DNA from: Marmoricola sp.
GTDB taxonomy: Bacteria; Actinomycetota; Actinomycetes; Propionibacteriales; Nocardioidaceae
DNA length: 47,921 nucleotides
Reading direction: 5' to 3'
Assembly (NCBI GenBank): GCA_025964775.1
Contig: JAOPYE010000030.1
Coordinates: 1 to 47,921, forward strand
Each line of letters begins with the position of its first letter. Position 1 is the first letter of the stretch. Below the pieces are notes generated by a model. The model was not told where the DNA came from. It saw only the letters and a program-made list of their open reading frames with translations, and made no database searches. Below, one piece after another: positions 24,565 to 31,395 of the stretch. Both the position numbers and the translations under genes were made by a program.

Positions 24565-25783
24565 CGCTCTTCAGCGTCTCCTTCGCCGGAATCTCTTCCA
24601 GCAGCTTGATCATCCGCGGCACGCCGTAGTCGGGGAGGCGGTCCGCGGACCACGCCTTGAGCGCCTCGACGACCTCCGGCGCGGCGGTCTCGCCCGAGGT
24701 GAGGACGACCTCGGCAACCACCAGGTTCCCGACCAGCGGGGACTTCCGGCCCCTGACATGGGCCCAGGCGACGTCGGGGTGGCTGGTGAGCACGCCCCGT
24801 ACGACGCCGGCCGAGACCTTCGCGCCGCCCACGTTGATCTCGTCGCTGTCGATCCTGCCGGTGATCACCACCCGCCCGTCAGCGATGACGACGGCATCAC
24901 CGGTGCGCACGGCCCCGTCCAGGCCCGCGCCGTGGTGCGGCGAGCTGATCACCAGCTCGTCGCCCTCGACGAAGAGGCGGGGGCGGTCCGGAGCGTCACG
25001 ATCGAGCCACTCGACCGGGAACCCGGCCCGGCCGTCGTGCACCACGATCGAGGCGCCGAGCTCGGAGGACGCGTAGATCCAGGAGATGCGGGCGTCGGGG
25101 AAGAAGGTCCGGAGCTGGTCGAGGACGGCCTGGTCGACGGGCTCGCCGCCGAGGCTGATCTGCTGCAGCGGTACGTCGGCCAGCCGGTCCTTGTGCGCCA
25201 TCATCGTCTGGCGCCAGAACGTCGGGGTGCCGGATGCCGCGGTCACGCCGTACTCGATGCCCGCGGCGACCCAGCTGTCCAGGTCGGACGGGTCGACGAC
25301 GACCAGGTCCTGGCCGGCAGACCCGAGGGCGAGCGTGACCACCTGCCACCAGGCGTAGGTGCCCGGCGAGTACGGGCACAGCCAGGTGCGCGCGGACATG
25401 TCGCCCGACACGGTGGTGAGCGAGGCGAGGGTGTGGCCGATCTGCTTGGGGCGACCGGTCGAGCCCGAGGTCAGCAACCAGAGCCGTCCGTCCTGCGCAG
25501 GACGTGGCACCAGGGCCGCCTCGACGCCACCGTCGGGATCGACGATCGCGAACCCTGCGCTGCGCAGCTCGGTCCGCAGCGCCTGCTCCATCCGGCCGGC
25601 CGCGACCACGAGGAACTCGGCACCGGTCTCGGCGTGTGCCTTCACTGACGGAAGCGCGGCGAACGAGGAGTCGACGACGACCGCCGCCGGCGCAGGGATG
25701 TCGACGTGACGCAGGTCCGCCCAGGTCGTGGTCCGGCCGCTGCGGACGTCGATCAGGCGGTTGCTCGAGGCCGCGCCGCTCAC
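24557..25783 (-). CDS. AMP-forming acyl ligase (ANL superfamily), short form
   Basis: 408 aa, about 100 residues shorter than typical acyl-CoA or aryl-acid ligases; the N-terminal subdomain is the reduced part. The P-loop LLTSGSTGRPKQIGHT is at residues 103-118. IYASSELGA is the A5 motif, VRTGDAVVI and TGRIDSDEINVGGAKVS are A7/A8, and the C-terminal PAKETLKSDV holds the A10 Lys. The enzyme should activate a carboxylic acid as adenylate and load it on the carrier protein encoded 4 bases upstream (GTGA overlap). The acid cannot be read from sequence; a short acyl such as acetoacetate or 3-hydroxybutyrate fits the neighbouring reductase and N-acyltransferase. Confidence 0.83.
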   Translation of the reverse strand: MSGAASSNRLIDVRSGRTTTWADLRHVDIPAPAAVVVDSSFAALPSVKAHAETGAEFLVVAAGRMEQALRTELRSAGFAIVDPDGGVEAALVPRPAQDGRLWLLTSGSTGRPKQIGHTLASLTTVSGDMSARTWLCPYSPGTYAWWQVVTLALGSAGQDLVVVDPSDLDSWVAAGIEYGVTAASGTPTFWRQTMMAHKDRLADVPLQQISLGGEPVDQAVLDQLRTFFPDARISWIYASSELGASIVVHDGRAGFPVEWLDRDAPDRPRLFVEGDELVISSPHHGAGLDGAVRTGDAVVIADGRVVITGRIDSDEINVGGAKVSAGVVRGVLTSHPDVAWAHVRGRKSPLVGNLVVAEVVLTSGETAAPEVVEALKAWSADRLPDYGVPRMIKLLEEIPAKETLKSDV

Positions 25784-26031
25784 TGGTCCTGGATCTCGGT
25801 GAGCAGGTCGAGCACGTCGGCGATCGTGGTGATCTGGCGCAGTCCGGCGGCCTCGAAGTTGAGCTCGGCGTCGATCTCGTCCTCGACCCGCAGGGCCAGC
25901 TCGCTGAAGTCCAGCGAGCGGAACCCGATATCGGCGAGAAGCGCTCCGTCGTCGTCGGGAAGGGCCTTCCCACCGGTGGCGAGGACCTCGCCCATCAGGG
26001 CGCGCAACTGCTCGCGGGACACGGAACTCAT
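25780..26031 (-). CDS. Acyl carrier protein with an R-S-L attachment motif
   Basis: 83 aa from ATG 26031. The TAGTCT-7 nt spacing fixes this start; an in-frame upstream ATG at about 26070 would add an unlikely tail. It is an acidic four-helix carrier domain. The phosphopantetheine Ser is S39 in DIGFRSLDFSELAL. The residue before it is Arg instead of the near-universal Asp of DSL, a rare change at the face recognised by ACP synthase. It is followed by helix II acidic residues (VEDEIDAEL). It is first in an operon with the AMP ligase, SDR and minimal phosphopantetheinyl transferase-like genes, and diverges from the PseH-like gene through an overlapping promoter. Confidence 0.85.
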   Translation of the reverse strand: MSSVSREQLRALMGEVLATGGKALPDDDGALLADIGFRSLDFSELALRVEDEIDAELNFEAAGLRQITTIADVLDLLTEIQDQ

Positions 26032-26044
26032 GGCAGGGAGACTA
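26032..26044 (-). promoter_or_regulatory. Predicted leaderless promoter of the carrier-protein cassette
   Basis: On the minus strand TAGTCT (26044-26039), 7 nt, then ATG at 26031. Its first two bases are also the start of the plus-strand TACCGT. Confidence 0.6.
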
Positions 26045-26048
26045 CCGT
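26043..26048 (+). promoter_or_regulatory. Predicted -10 of the pseH-pseI operon, interlocked with the divergent promoter
   Basis: TACCGT at 26043-26048 would start transcription near 26055 and give a leader of about 54 nt with an AGGAG ribosome site 7 nt before ATG 26109. Confidence 0.45.
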
Positions 26049-26108
26049 TGGCATGCTTCACCACGACCACCCGACTGCACCCACACGAGACTGCCGAGGA
26101 GTGAACCG

Positions 26109-26633
26109 ATGCTGCGTCCCGTTGCGGACACCGACGTCGAGCCGATGCGCGAGTGGCGCAACCAGCCGGCGAACCGTGCGGTCAGCATCGCCCAGCACGA
26201 GATCGGTCCCACCGAGCACCTGACGTGGTGGTCCCGGGTCAGGGATGATCCCACCCGGCGGGTGCTGGTGTTCACCCAGTCGGACCGGCCGCTGGGCATC
26301 GTGACCTTCTTCGACCTCGACCTCGCCGGTCCCGGGCCCCGTTCGGGCTCGTGGGGCTTCTTCCTCGACAACGAGACCGTGACCGCCGAGGGCGTCTCGA
26401 TGACGGCCTGGATCGCGGTGATGAAGGATGCGACGGCGTACGCCTTCGACGAGCTCGACCTGGACCTGCTGCGTGCCGAGGTGCACGAGGACAATGCCGC
26501 CGTACGCCAGATGAACCGGCGGTTCCGCTTCACCGAGGGCGAGCCCGAGACCAAGGACGACGGCCGGGTCTTCTTCCCGATCACGCTGCGACGCGAGGAC
26601 CGTCGCAACCCGAGCACGAGAGGCCAGCAGTGA
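26109..26633 (+). CDS. pseH: PseH-like GNAT N-acyltransferase
   Basis: 174 aa. A GNAT-fold transferase with MLRPVADTDVEPMREWRNQPANR at the start, LGIVTFFDLD and SGSWGFFLDNE in the core, and RAEVHEDNAAVRQMNRRFRFTEG at the acceptor-binding end. This is the pattern of PseH/RimJ-like enzymes that acylate the 4-amino group of UDP-4-amino-4,6-dideoxy-N-acetyl-altrosamine. The usual donor is acetyl-CoA. Here the divergent carrier-protein cassette raises the possibility of an acyl-ACP donor. It is coupled to pseI by a GTGA overlap. Confidence 0.82.
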   Translation: MLRPVADTDVEPMREWRNQPANRAVSIAQHEIGPTEHLTWWSRVRDDPTRRVLVFTQSDRPLGIVTFFDLDLAGPGPRSGSWGFFLDNETVTAEGVSMTAWIAVMKDATAYAFDELDLDLLRAEVHEDNAAVRQMNRRFRFTEGEPETKDDGRVFFPITLRREDRRNPSTRGQQ

Positions 26634-27733
26634 GCCCCCAGAAGAGCGGCCAGAAAGGCGCCCTGAAGAGCGCCGGCACGATCACCGTTGCCGGACCCCG
26701 CGGCCCGGTCAGCATCGGCGCCGACCACGAGCCGTTCGTGATCGCCGAGATGTCCGGCAACCACAACGGTGACCTCGAGCGCGCCCTCGCCATCGTCAGG
26801 GCGGCCGCCGAGACCGGTGCGCACGCCGTGAAGATCCAGACCTACACCGCCGACACGATCACCCTGGACGTGGACTCGCCACGCTTCCGGCTGAGCGCGG
26901 ATCACCCGCTGTGGCCCAACCGCCGGCTCTACGACCTCTACACCGAGGCGCACACGCCGTGGGACTGGCACGAGCCGATCTTCTCGCTGGCGAACGAGCT
27001 CGGGCTGATCGCGTTCAGCGCTCCCTTCGACCCGACCGCGGTCGATTTCCTCGTCGGACTCGGCGTGCCCCTGATGAAGCAGGCCTCCAGCGAGATCACC
27101 GACCTGCCCCTGATCCGGGCCATCGCCGGGACCGGGCTGCCGACGATCATCTCGACCGGCACGGCCACGCTGGGCGAGATCGACGCTGCCCTGCGCGCTG
27201 CCCGGCAGACCGGCAACGAGGACGTCGTGGTGCTGTCCTGCACGGCCTCCTACCCGGCTCCTCCCGAGGCCTCGAACCTGCGTGGCATCCCGGTCCTGCG
27301 TGACGGCCTGGACGTTCAGGTCGGGCTGTCCGACCACACGCTGGGGATCGGCGCGTCGGTCGCCGCAGTCGCCCTCGGCGCCACCGTGATCGAGAAGCAC
27401 CTGACCCTGGACCGCGCCGATGGCGGCGTCGACGCCGACTTCTCCCTCGACCCGGGCGAGTTCGCCTCGCTGGTCACCGAGACCCGGATCGCCTGGCAGG
27501 CGATGGGTGAGGCCACGGTCGGACCGAAGGAGATCGAGGCCGAGGGCCTGCGGTTCCGGCGCTCGCTGTTCGTGACCCGGGACGTGAAGGCAGGCGAGCT
27601 CGTCGGTCCCGACAACGTGCGGTCGGTGCGACCTGCCGACGGGATGCCCCCGGACTCGTTCCGCGACATCGAGGGCCGGGCGTTCCGGGTGGACGTCGAG
27701 ATGGGGACGCCGATGTCCCTGGACCTGCTCTGA
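26630..27733 (+). CDS. pseI: Pseudaminic acid synthase (NeuB family)
   Basis: 367 aa from GTG 26630, overlapping the PseH-like stop. It condenses the released 6-deoxy-altrose derivative with phosphoenolpyruvate to form pseudaminic acid. The NeuB barrel starts FVIAEMSGNHNGDLERAL. AHAVKIQTYTADTITL, SAPFDPTAVDFL, KQASSEITDLPLI, IISTGTATLGEI, LSCTASYPAPPEASNLR and VGLSDHTLG follow. The C-terminal SAF/antifreeze-like domain (FRRSLFVTRDVKAGELVGPDNVRSVRP) closes the active site. EMSGNHN and PLWPNRRLYDLYTEAHTPWDWH look more like PseI than NeuB or LegI. An N-terminal extension of about 40 residues is unusual. Confidence 0.92.
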   Translation: MSPQKSGQKGALKSAGTITVAGPRGPVSIGADHEPFVIAEMSGNHNGDLERALAIVRAAAETGAHAVKIQTYTADTITLDVDSPRFRLSADHPLWPNRRLYDLYTEAHTPWDWHEPIFSLANELGLIAFSAPFDPTAVDFLVGLGVPLMKQASSEITDLPLIRAIAGTGLPTIISTGTATLGEIDAALRAARQTGNEDVVVLSCTASYPAPPEASNLRGIPVLRDGLDVQVGLSDHTLGIGASVAAVALGATVIEKHLTLDRADGGVDADFSLDPGEFASLVTETRIAWQAMGEATVGPKEIEAEGLRFRRSLFVTRDVKAGELVGPDNVRSVRPADGMPPDSFRDIEGRAFRVDVEMGTPMSLDLL

Positions 27734-27749
27734 TCCCAGACCGGATCAG
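27730..27749. terminator. Inverted repeat spanning two convergent stop codons
   Basis: CTGATCC (27730-27736), CAGACC loop, GGATCAG (27743-27749): a perfect 7-bp stem covering the stops of pseI and of the convergent 614-aa gene. It may end both transcripts; there is no U-tract. Confidence 0.5.
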
Positions 27750-29590
27750 TCCTCGGGCGGCACGACCTTGATCTCGGGACCGGGTTCGTAGGCCGGCGGG
27801 ATCAGGTTCGACTCGATCTCGATCGGGCCCTCCCGCTGCGGCTCGGGCGGCCGGGTCGCCGGATCACGCCACTCACCGGGTCGGTCCGCGGCCTCGGCGC
27901 GCGCACGGCGGCGCCGGCGTACCAGTTCGTGCACGAAGAAGATCAACCGGCCGGCGCGCATCTCGCGCGAACCGTTGACGGCGTTGAGCTGGCCGCGCAG
28001 CTGACGCAGGGCGCGCTGGCGGCCCTGGAGCCGCTGCAGCAGCCAGACGACGTGGGCGTCGCTCTGGGAGACGCGCTGGCCGAGGCCCTCGGCGATCTCG
28101 ACGAGCTCGGCATGACTCAGCTGCGAGATGCCCGCCGGTTCGTCGTAGTCGGGTGCGGTGCCGGCCGGACGCAGTCGCGCGTCCAGAGCCAGTGCCTCGA
28201 CCAGGACCGGGGCGAGGTCCTCGATCCCTGCCGCCGCGGCCAACGCCGTCGTCAGGTCACGCGCCGCCGAGCCGGGCGACCACGGGTGCCGGATGCCGCG
28301 TGCCAGCAGGTCGGCGGACACGTCGAGCAGACCACGGACGAGGACGACGTCGCGCGGCGCGGACTCGAGCGCGGTCCAGCTCGCATCGAGTACCTCGAGC
28401 CGTTCGTCACCGACGACGAGCCGGGGCAGCAGCGCCACCCGGTCGGCCGGGACCGGCGTACCGGGATCGGAGCCGAGCCAGTCGCGGTACCGCCGGACAA
28501 CGACTCCGGCCGCCGCGACGTCGTGCGCGGCACAGCAGGCCGCGAGCTGCTCGGCGATCGTCTCGCCGGCCGCGACCGGGCCCTCGAGGGCTGCGGTGTC
28601 GCGGCTGAGGAGATCCGACACGGAGAACTGCGCCGGCTCCGAGAGCAGGGATCGCACCCAGCCGGACCCGGTGCGGGTGAGCCGGTAGGCCACCGAAGGC
28701 GCCCCGTCGTGGACGGGTTCGCAGACCAGCGCACTGAGGTCGGGCGCAGGGGTTGCCGTCCGGCTCAGGTGCAGCACCGCGAGCGGCGCCGTCGCGGCGC
28801 CCAGGCCCGCGCGGACCAGATCGTGGACCGTAGCGGCCGGGTCCTTGAGCGGCATCGCGGAGGCGTCGGTGACGTCGTAGGCGCGAGCGAGCTCGCGGAG
28901 CAGCACGGTGTCTGCGCGCCCCGCCGACAAGGTGGCCACCGATGCAGCCGCCAGGGGATCGCTGCGCCGGCCGTGGCAGAACCAGGTCTCGACCGGAGCG
29001 AGACCGTGCTCGGCGAGGACGGCGATGACCTCCTCGACGGTGAGCGCAGCCGCAGGCACCAGATGGCCGTCGGGCCAGTCGGCGTCATGGTGGCGACTTC
29101 CGGCGGCCAGGGACAGCAGCCGGTCGACACCGACCGGGTTGCCGACGCCGAGGTAGAGCTCCCCGGCCCCGGAGACCAGGCTGACCAGATCGGCCAGGAC
29201 CTTCGCTGGCCCCGGCGTCTCGTCCTCGGCACTGTGGAGTCTGTCGGTCCCGGCAACGGCGACGACGGCGTCGTACGTCGCACCCGTCCTGGCCATCCGA
29301 TCCAGCGGCCCGCAGAAGACCCCGACAGCCTCGGGCAGGGAGGCGCGCAACGTCTGAGCATCGGCCCAGGACCGGACCAGGACGTCGGCCCCTGCAAAGC
29401 GCGCCGCGACATCGGCCACGACCGGCGCAGCGGTCGGGCCGACCACCAGCACCCGCCCGCGCTCGCCCCCGAAGGCGTGCAGGAGGTGCGGAGCGAGCAA
29501 CCCGCCGAAGGCGCCCACTTCGCCGTCGAAGTCGGACCAGGTCAGCATCTCCGACCCGAGCAGGGTGATCCCCTCTGTCGATGTCGTCAT
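27746..29590 (-). CDS. Methyltransferase-fold-like protein with C-terminal coiled coil
   Basis: 614 aa, the last gene of the five-gene minus-strand unit starting with pseG. Residues about 45-190 look like a Rossmann methyltransferase core (GRVLVVGPTAAPVVADVAARF, then YDAVVAVAGTDRLHS, GELYLGVGNPVGVDRLL). The glycine-rich SAM loop is degenerate, so catalysis is uncertain. A long middle region of alternating hydrophobic and charged segments (260-490) is unassigned. A helical stretch around 500-545 (LVEIAEGLGQRV, LLQRLQGRQRALRQLRGQL) could form a coiled coil, followed by a basic segment and a Pro-rich acidic tail. The ATG at 29590 overlaps the previous stop. It may be an assembly factor or scaffold for the surface glycan. 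Confidence 0.75.
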   Translation of the reverse strand: MTTSTEGITLLGSEMLTWSDFDGEVGAFGGLLAPHLLHAFGGERGRVLVVGPTAAPVVADVAARFAGADVLVRSWADAQTLRASLPEAVGVFCGPLDRMARTGATYDAVVAVAGTDRLHSAEDETPGPAKVLADLVSLVSGAGELYLGVGNPVGVDRLLSLAAGSRHHDADWPDGHLVPAAALTVEEVIAVLAEHGLAPVETWFCHGRRSDPLAAASVATLSAGRADTVLLRELARAYDVTDASAMPLKDPAATVHDLVRAGLGAATAPLAVLHLSRTATPAPDLSALVCEPVHDGAPSVAYRLTRTGSGWVRSLLSEPAQFSVSDLLSRDTAALEGPVAAGETIAEQLAACCAAHDVAAAGVVVRRYRDWLGSDPGTPVPADRVALLPRLVVGDERLEVLDASWTALESAPRDVVLVRGLLDVSADLLARGIRHPWSPGSAARDLTTALAAAAGIEDLAPVLVEALALDARLRPAGTAPDYDEPAGISQLSHAELVEIAEGLGQRVSQSDAHVVWLLQRLQGRQRALRQLRGQLNAVNGSREMRAGRLIFFVHELVRRRRRARAEAADRPGEWRDPATRPPEPQREGPIEIESNLIPPAYEPGPEIKVVPPED

Positions 29591-30426
29591 ACCTCGCCCT
29601 CCGAGCCCGGTCGTGTCCAGTTGAAAAGGTCCATGATCTCGCTGGGCTCACGGACGTGCCTCAGCCCGAGCTCGGCGTCCGCCAACGGTGCGACCAGGTC
29701 GCGCGGGACGAACGGCTGGTGCAGCTCGGGCCAGTTGCGCTGCTGGCGCTCGATCCCTCCGTAGACCGGGTCCTCGCCGGCGAGGACCATCGGGTCGCCG
29801 TACACCCCCACCTCGCAGCCGACGGAGGCGCCGTACAGGATCGCCGAGCCGAGCCTGTTCGAGACGACCCGCTCGTGGGCGCGCAGCTCGGCGTACTGCT
29901 TGCGCAGGAACTTCGGGTCGGTCCCCCGGTACGCGAAACCGCGGGAGCCGTGCGTGATCACCCGGCAGCCTGCCCTCTCGTAGACCTCGCGGATGGCAGG
30001 GTTGCGGTGCTCGACCCAGTACAGGCAGACGGTGATCGGACCTGTCTCGACCTCCTGGAGCTGGCGGAGCATCGACTCGTGGTCGCCGGTCACCTCCTGC
30101 CCCTCCCAGCCGTGGAACGGGTAGAAGATCGTGCCTGCGCGCTCCGGCGCCGGCTCCGACGGCTCGTTGCGCTCCATCTCGAGCAGGTACGCCCAGGCGG
30201 AGCCGATCACGTGCATGTTGCGGCGACCCATGGCCCAGCCTCGCCGCAGCACCGAGTCGGACCAGACGAACAGCTTCGTGCCGGGAACGAACTCGGTGCC
30301 GACTGCGAACCCGTCATGCAGGTTCCAGCCGTGCTGGAGGTAGCCGTCCAGCATCACCGGGAACGGGATGCCGACGTACTCGGCGAAGAGGTGGGCGTGG
30401 CCGTAGTAGTGGTTGGCGGTGTGCAC
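29587..30426 (-). CDS. Putative glycosyltransferase-like protein of the glycan island
   Basis: 279 aa from GTG 30426. I do not recognise a named family. The order of segments (YYGHAHLFAEYVGIPFPVM, YLQHGWNLHDGF, PGTKLFVWSDSVLRRGW, GSAWAYLLEM, GTIFYPFHGWEG) recalls GT-B-type enzymes of teichoic acid and capsule synthesis, which have a similar HG acceptor loop and a surface-sugar binding half. It has no signal or membrane segment. It overlaps the downstream 614-aa gene by 4 bases and follows the 321-aa gene by 3 nt, so it is translated as part of the pseG operon. A role in adding nonulosonic acid or a partner sugar is inferred only from context. Confidence 0.65.
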   Translation of the reverse strand: MHTANHYYGHAHLFAEYVGIPFPVMLDGYLQHGWNLHDGFAVGTEFVPGTKLFVWSDSVLRRGWAMGRRNMHVIGSAWAYLLEMERNEPSEPAPERAGTIFYPFHGWEGQEVTGDHESMLRQLQEVETGPITVCLYWVEHRNPAIREVYERAGCRVITHGSRGFAYRGTDPKFLRKQYAELRAHERVVSNRLGSAILYGASVGCEVGVYGDPMVLAGEDPVYGGIERQQRNWPELHQPFVPRDLVAPLADAELGLRHVREPSEIMDLFNWTRPGSEGEV

Positions 30427-30429
30427 GCG

Positions 30430-31395
30430 TCACGCCCCGCCCAGCGCACGCAGCACGACATCGGTCGCGTCGGCGCCGTCCTGCCCGGTGATCCGGACGA
30501 TCGCCGGGGCCGCACCGGCAGGGACGGTGAACGAGACGGTTCCAGACTGGTTGCGACTGAGGTCCGCGACGGTGACCGCGGTTCCGGCGGCGTCGGTCAC
30601 GTCGACGGCCAGTGCCGGCACCCGACTCCGCGCGAGCCTGCCCGCCAGGCGTCCGGTCGCTGCGGCCGCTCTGGTGACCTCGACCCGGACCGGGGACTGA
30701 TCGTCGGGAGCATTGACCACGGCGAAACCGGTCTGCGGGTCGTACGGCGCCCAGTCGCCGTCGGTGTCGCTTCCGGTCGAGACGTGCCCGGGCAGCGGCC
30801 CGTCGGCGAGCTCGACCCGGATCCGGCGTACGTCGACCCCCACCAGCGGTTCAGGCAGACCGCCCGCGACACCGGCTCCGAGATCGGCCGGGCCGAAGCT
30901 GAGGAGCAGCAGGCCGGAGCCGTCGAGCTCCTCGGTCGCCACGTCGACCGCCATCCGGTAACGCGCCCACGACTCGCGGTCGTCCTCGCGGCGAAGCAGC
31001 ACGAGCGCACGCCTCCTGCCCTGCACCCGGATCTCCACGAGCCGGTGCCGGCGCTCGATCTCCGGCACCGCACCTTCGGTGGCGATGCCACGCACTGCCC
31101 GGGCCTTGAGGAGGCGCTGGGCGCGTTCGGTCCACTTCGTGTCCGCGAGCCAGTCCGTGCGCACCACCAGCCGGAGGCGCAGGACTGCCGGCAGGGTGCC
31201 GCCGAGCTGGATGCCGGCCAGGCCCTCGGGTTGCACGAACCGGCACACGCTCGTCGGCGGGACGTAGCCCCCCGCCAGCACCGCCAGGGCGGGATTCTCT
31301 CCGGCGTCGAGCGCACCCGGGACCGCGAGCTCGCCGGGGGCGTCCTCGAACGCGCTGGCGAGGTCCAGGCTCGGCAGGCGGAAGTTCCTCGTCAT
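30430..31395 (-). CDS. Protein of unknown function in the glycan island
   Basis: 321 aa from ATG 31395, which shares one base with the stop of the upstream gene (TGATG). There is no signal peptide or membrane helix. The protein is Val/Arg/Asp-rich with predicted beta strands throughout (RLRLVVRTDWL, LVEIRVQGRRRALVLLRRED, GTVSFTVPAGAAPAIVRI), suggesting two beta-sandwich modules. The C-terminal 100 residues resemble carbohydrate-binding or Ig-like domains. I cannot name a family. Its fixed place between two transferase-like genes suggests a substrate- or polymer-binding partner. Confidence 0.65.
   Translation of the reverse strand: MTRNFRLPSLDLASAFEDAPGELAVPGALDAGENPALAVLAGGYVPPTSVCRFVQPEGLAGIQLGGTLPAVLRLRLVVRTDWLADTKWTERAQRLLKARAVRGIATEGAVPEIERRHRLVEIRVQGRRRALVLLRREDDRESWARYRMAVDVATEELDGSGLLLLSFGPADLGAGVAGGLPEPLVGVDVRRIRVELADGPLPGHVSTGSDTDGDWAPYDPQTGFAVVNAPDDQSPVRVEVTRAAAATGRLAGRLARSRVPALAVDVTDAAGTAVTVADLSRNQSGTVSFTVPAGAAPAIVRITGQDGADATDVVLRALGGA

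Noticed and set aside
26630..27733. N-acetylneuraminate or legionaminic acid synthase instead of PseI
   Set aside because: The companion genes are PseB/PseC/PseG type (inverting dehydratase, altrosamine transaminase), and no NeuC-type epimerase or LegB-type gene is present.
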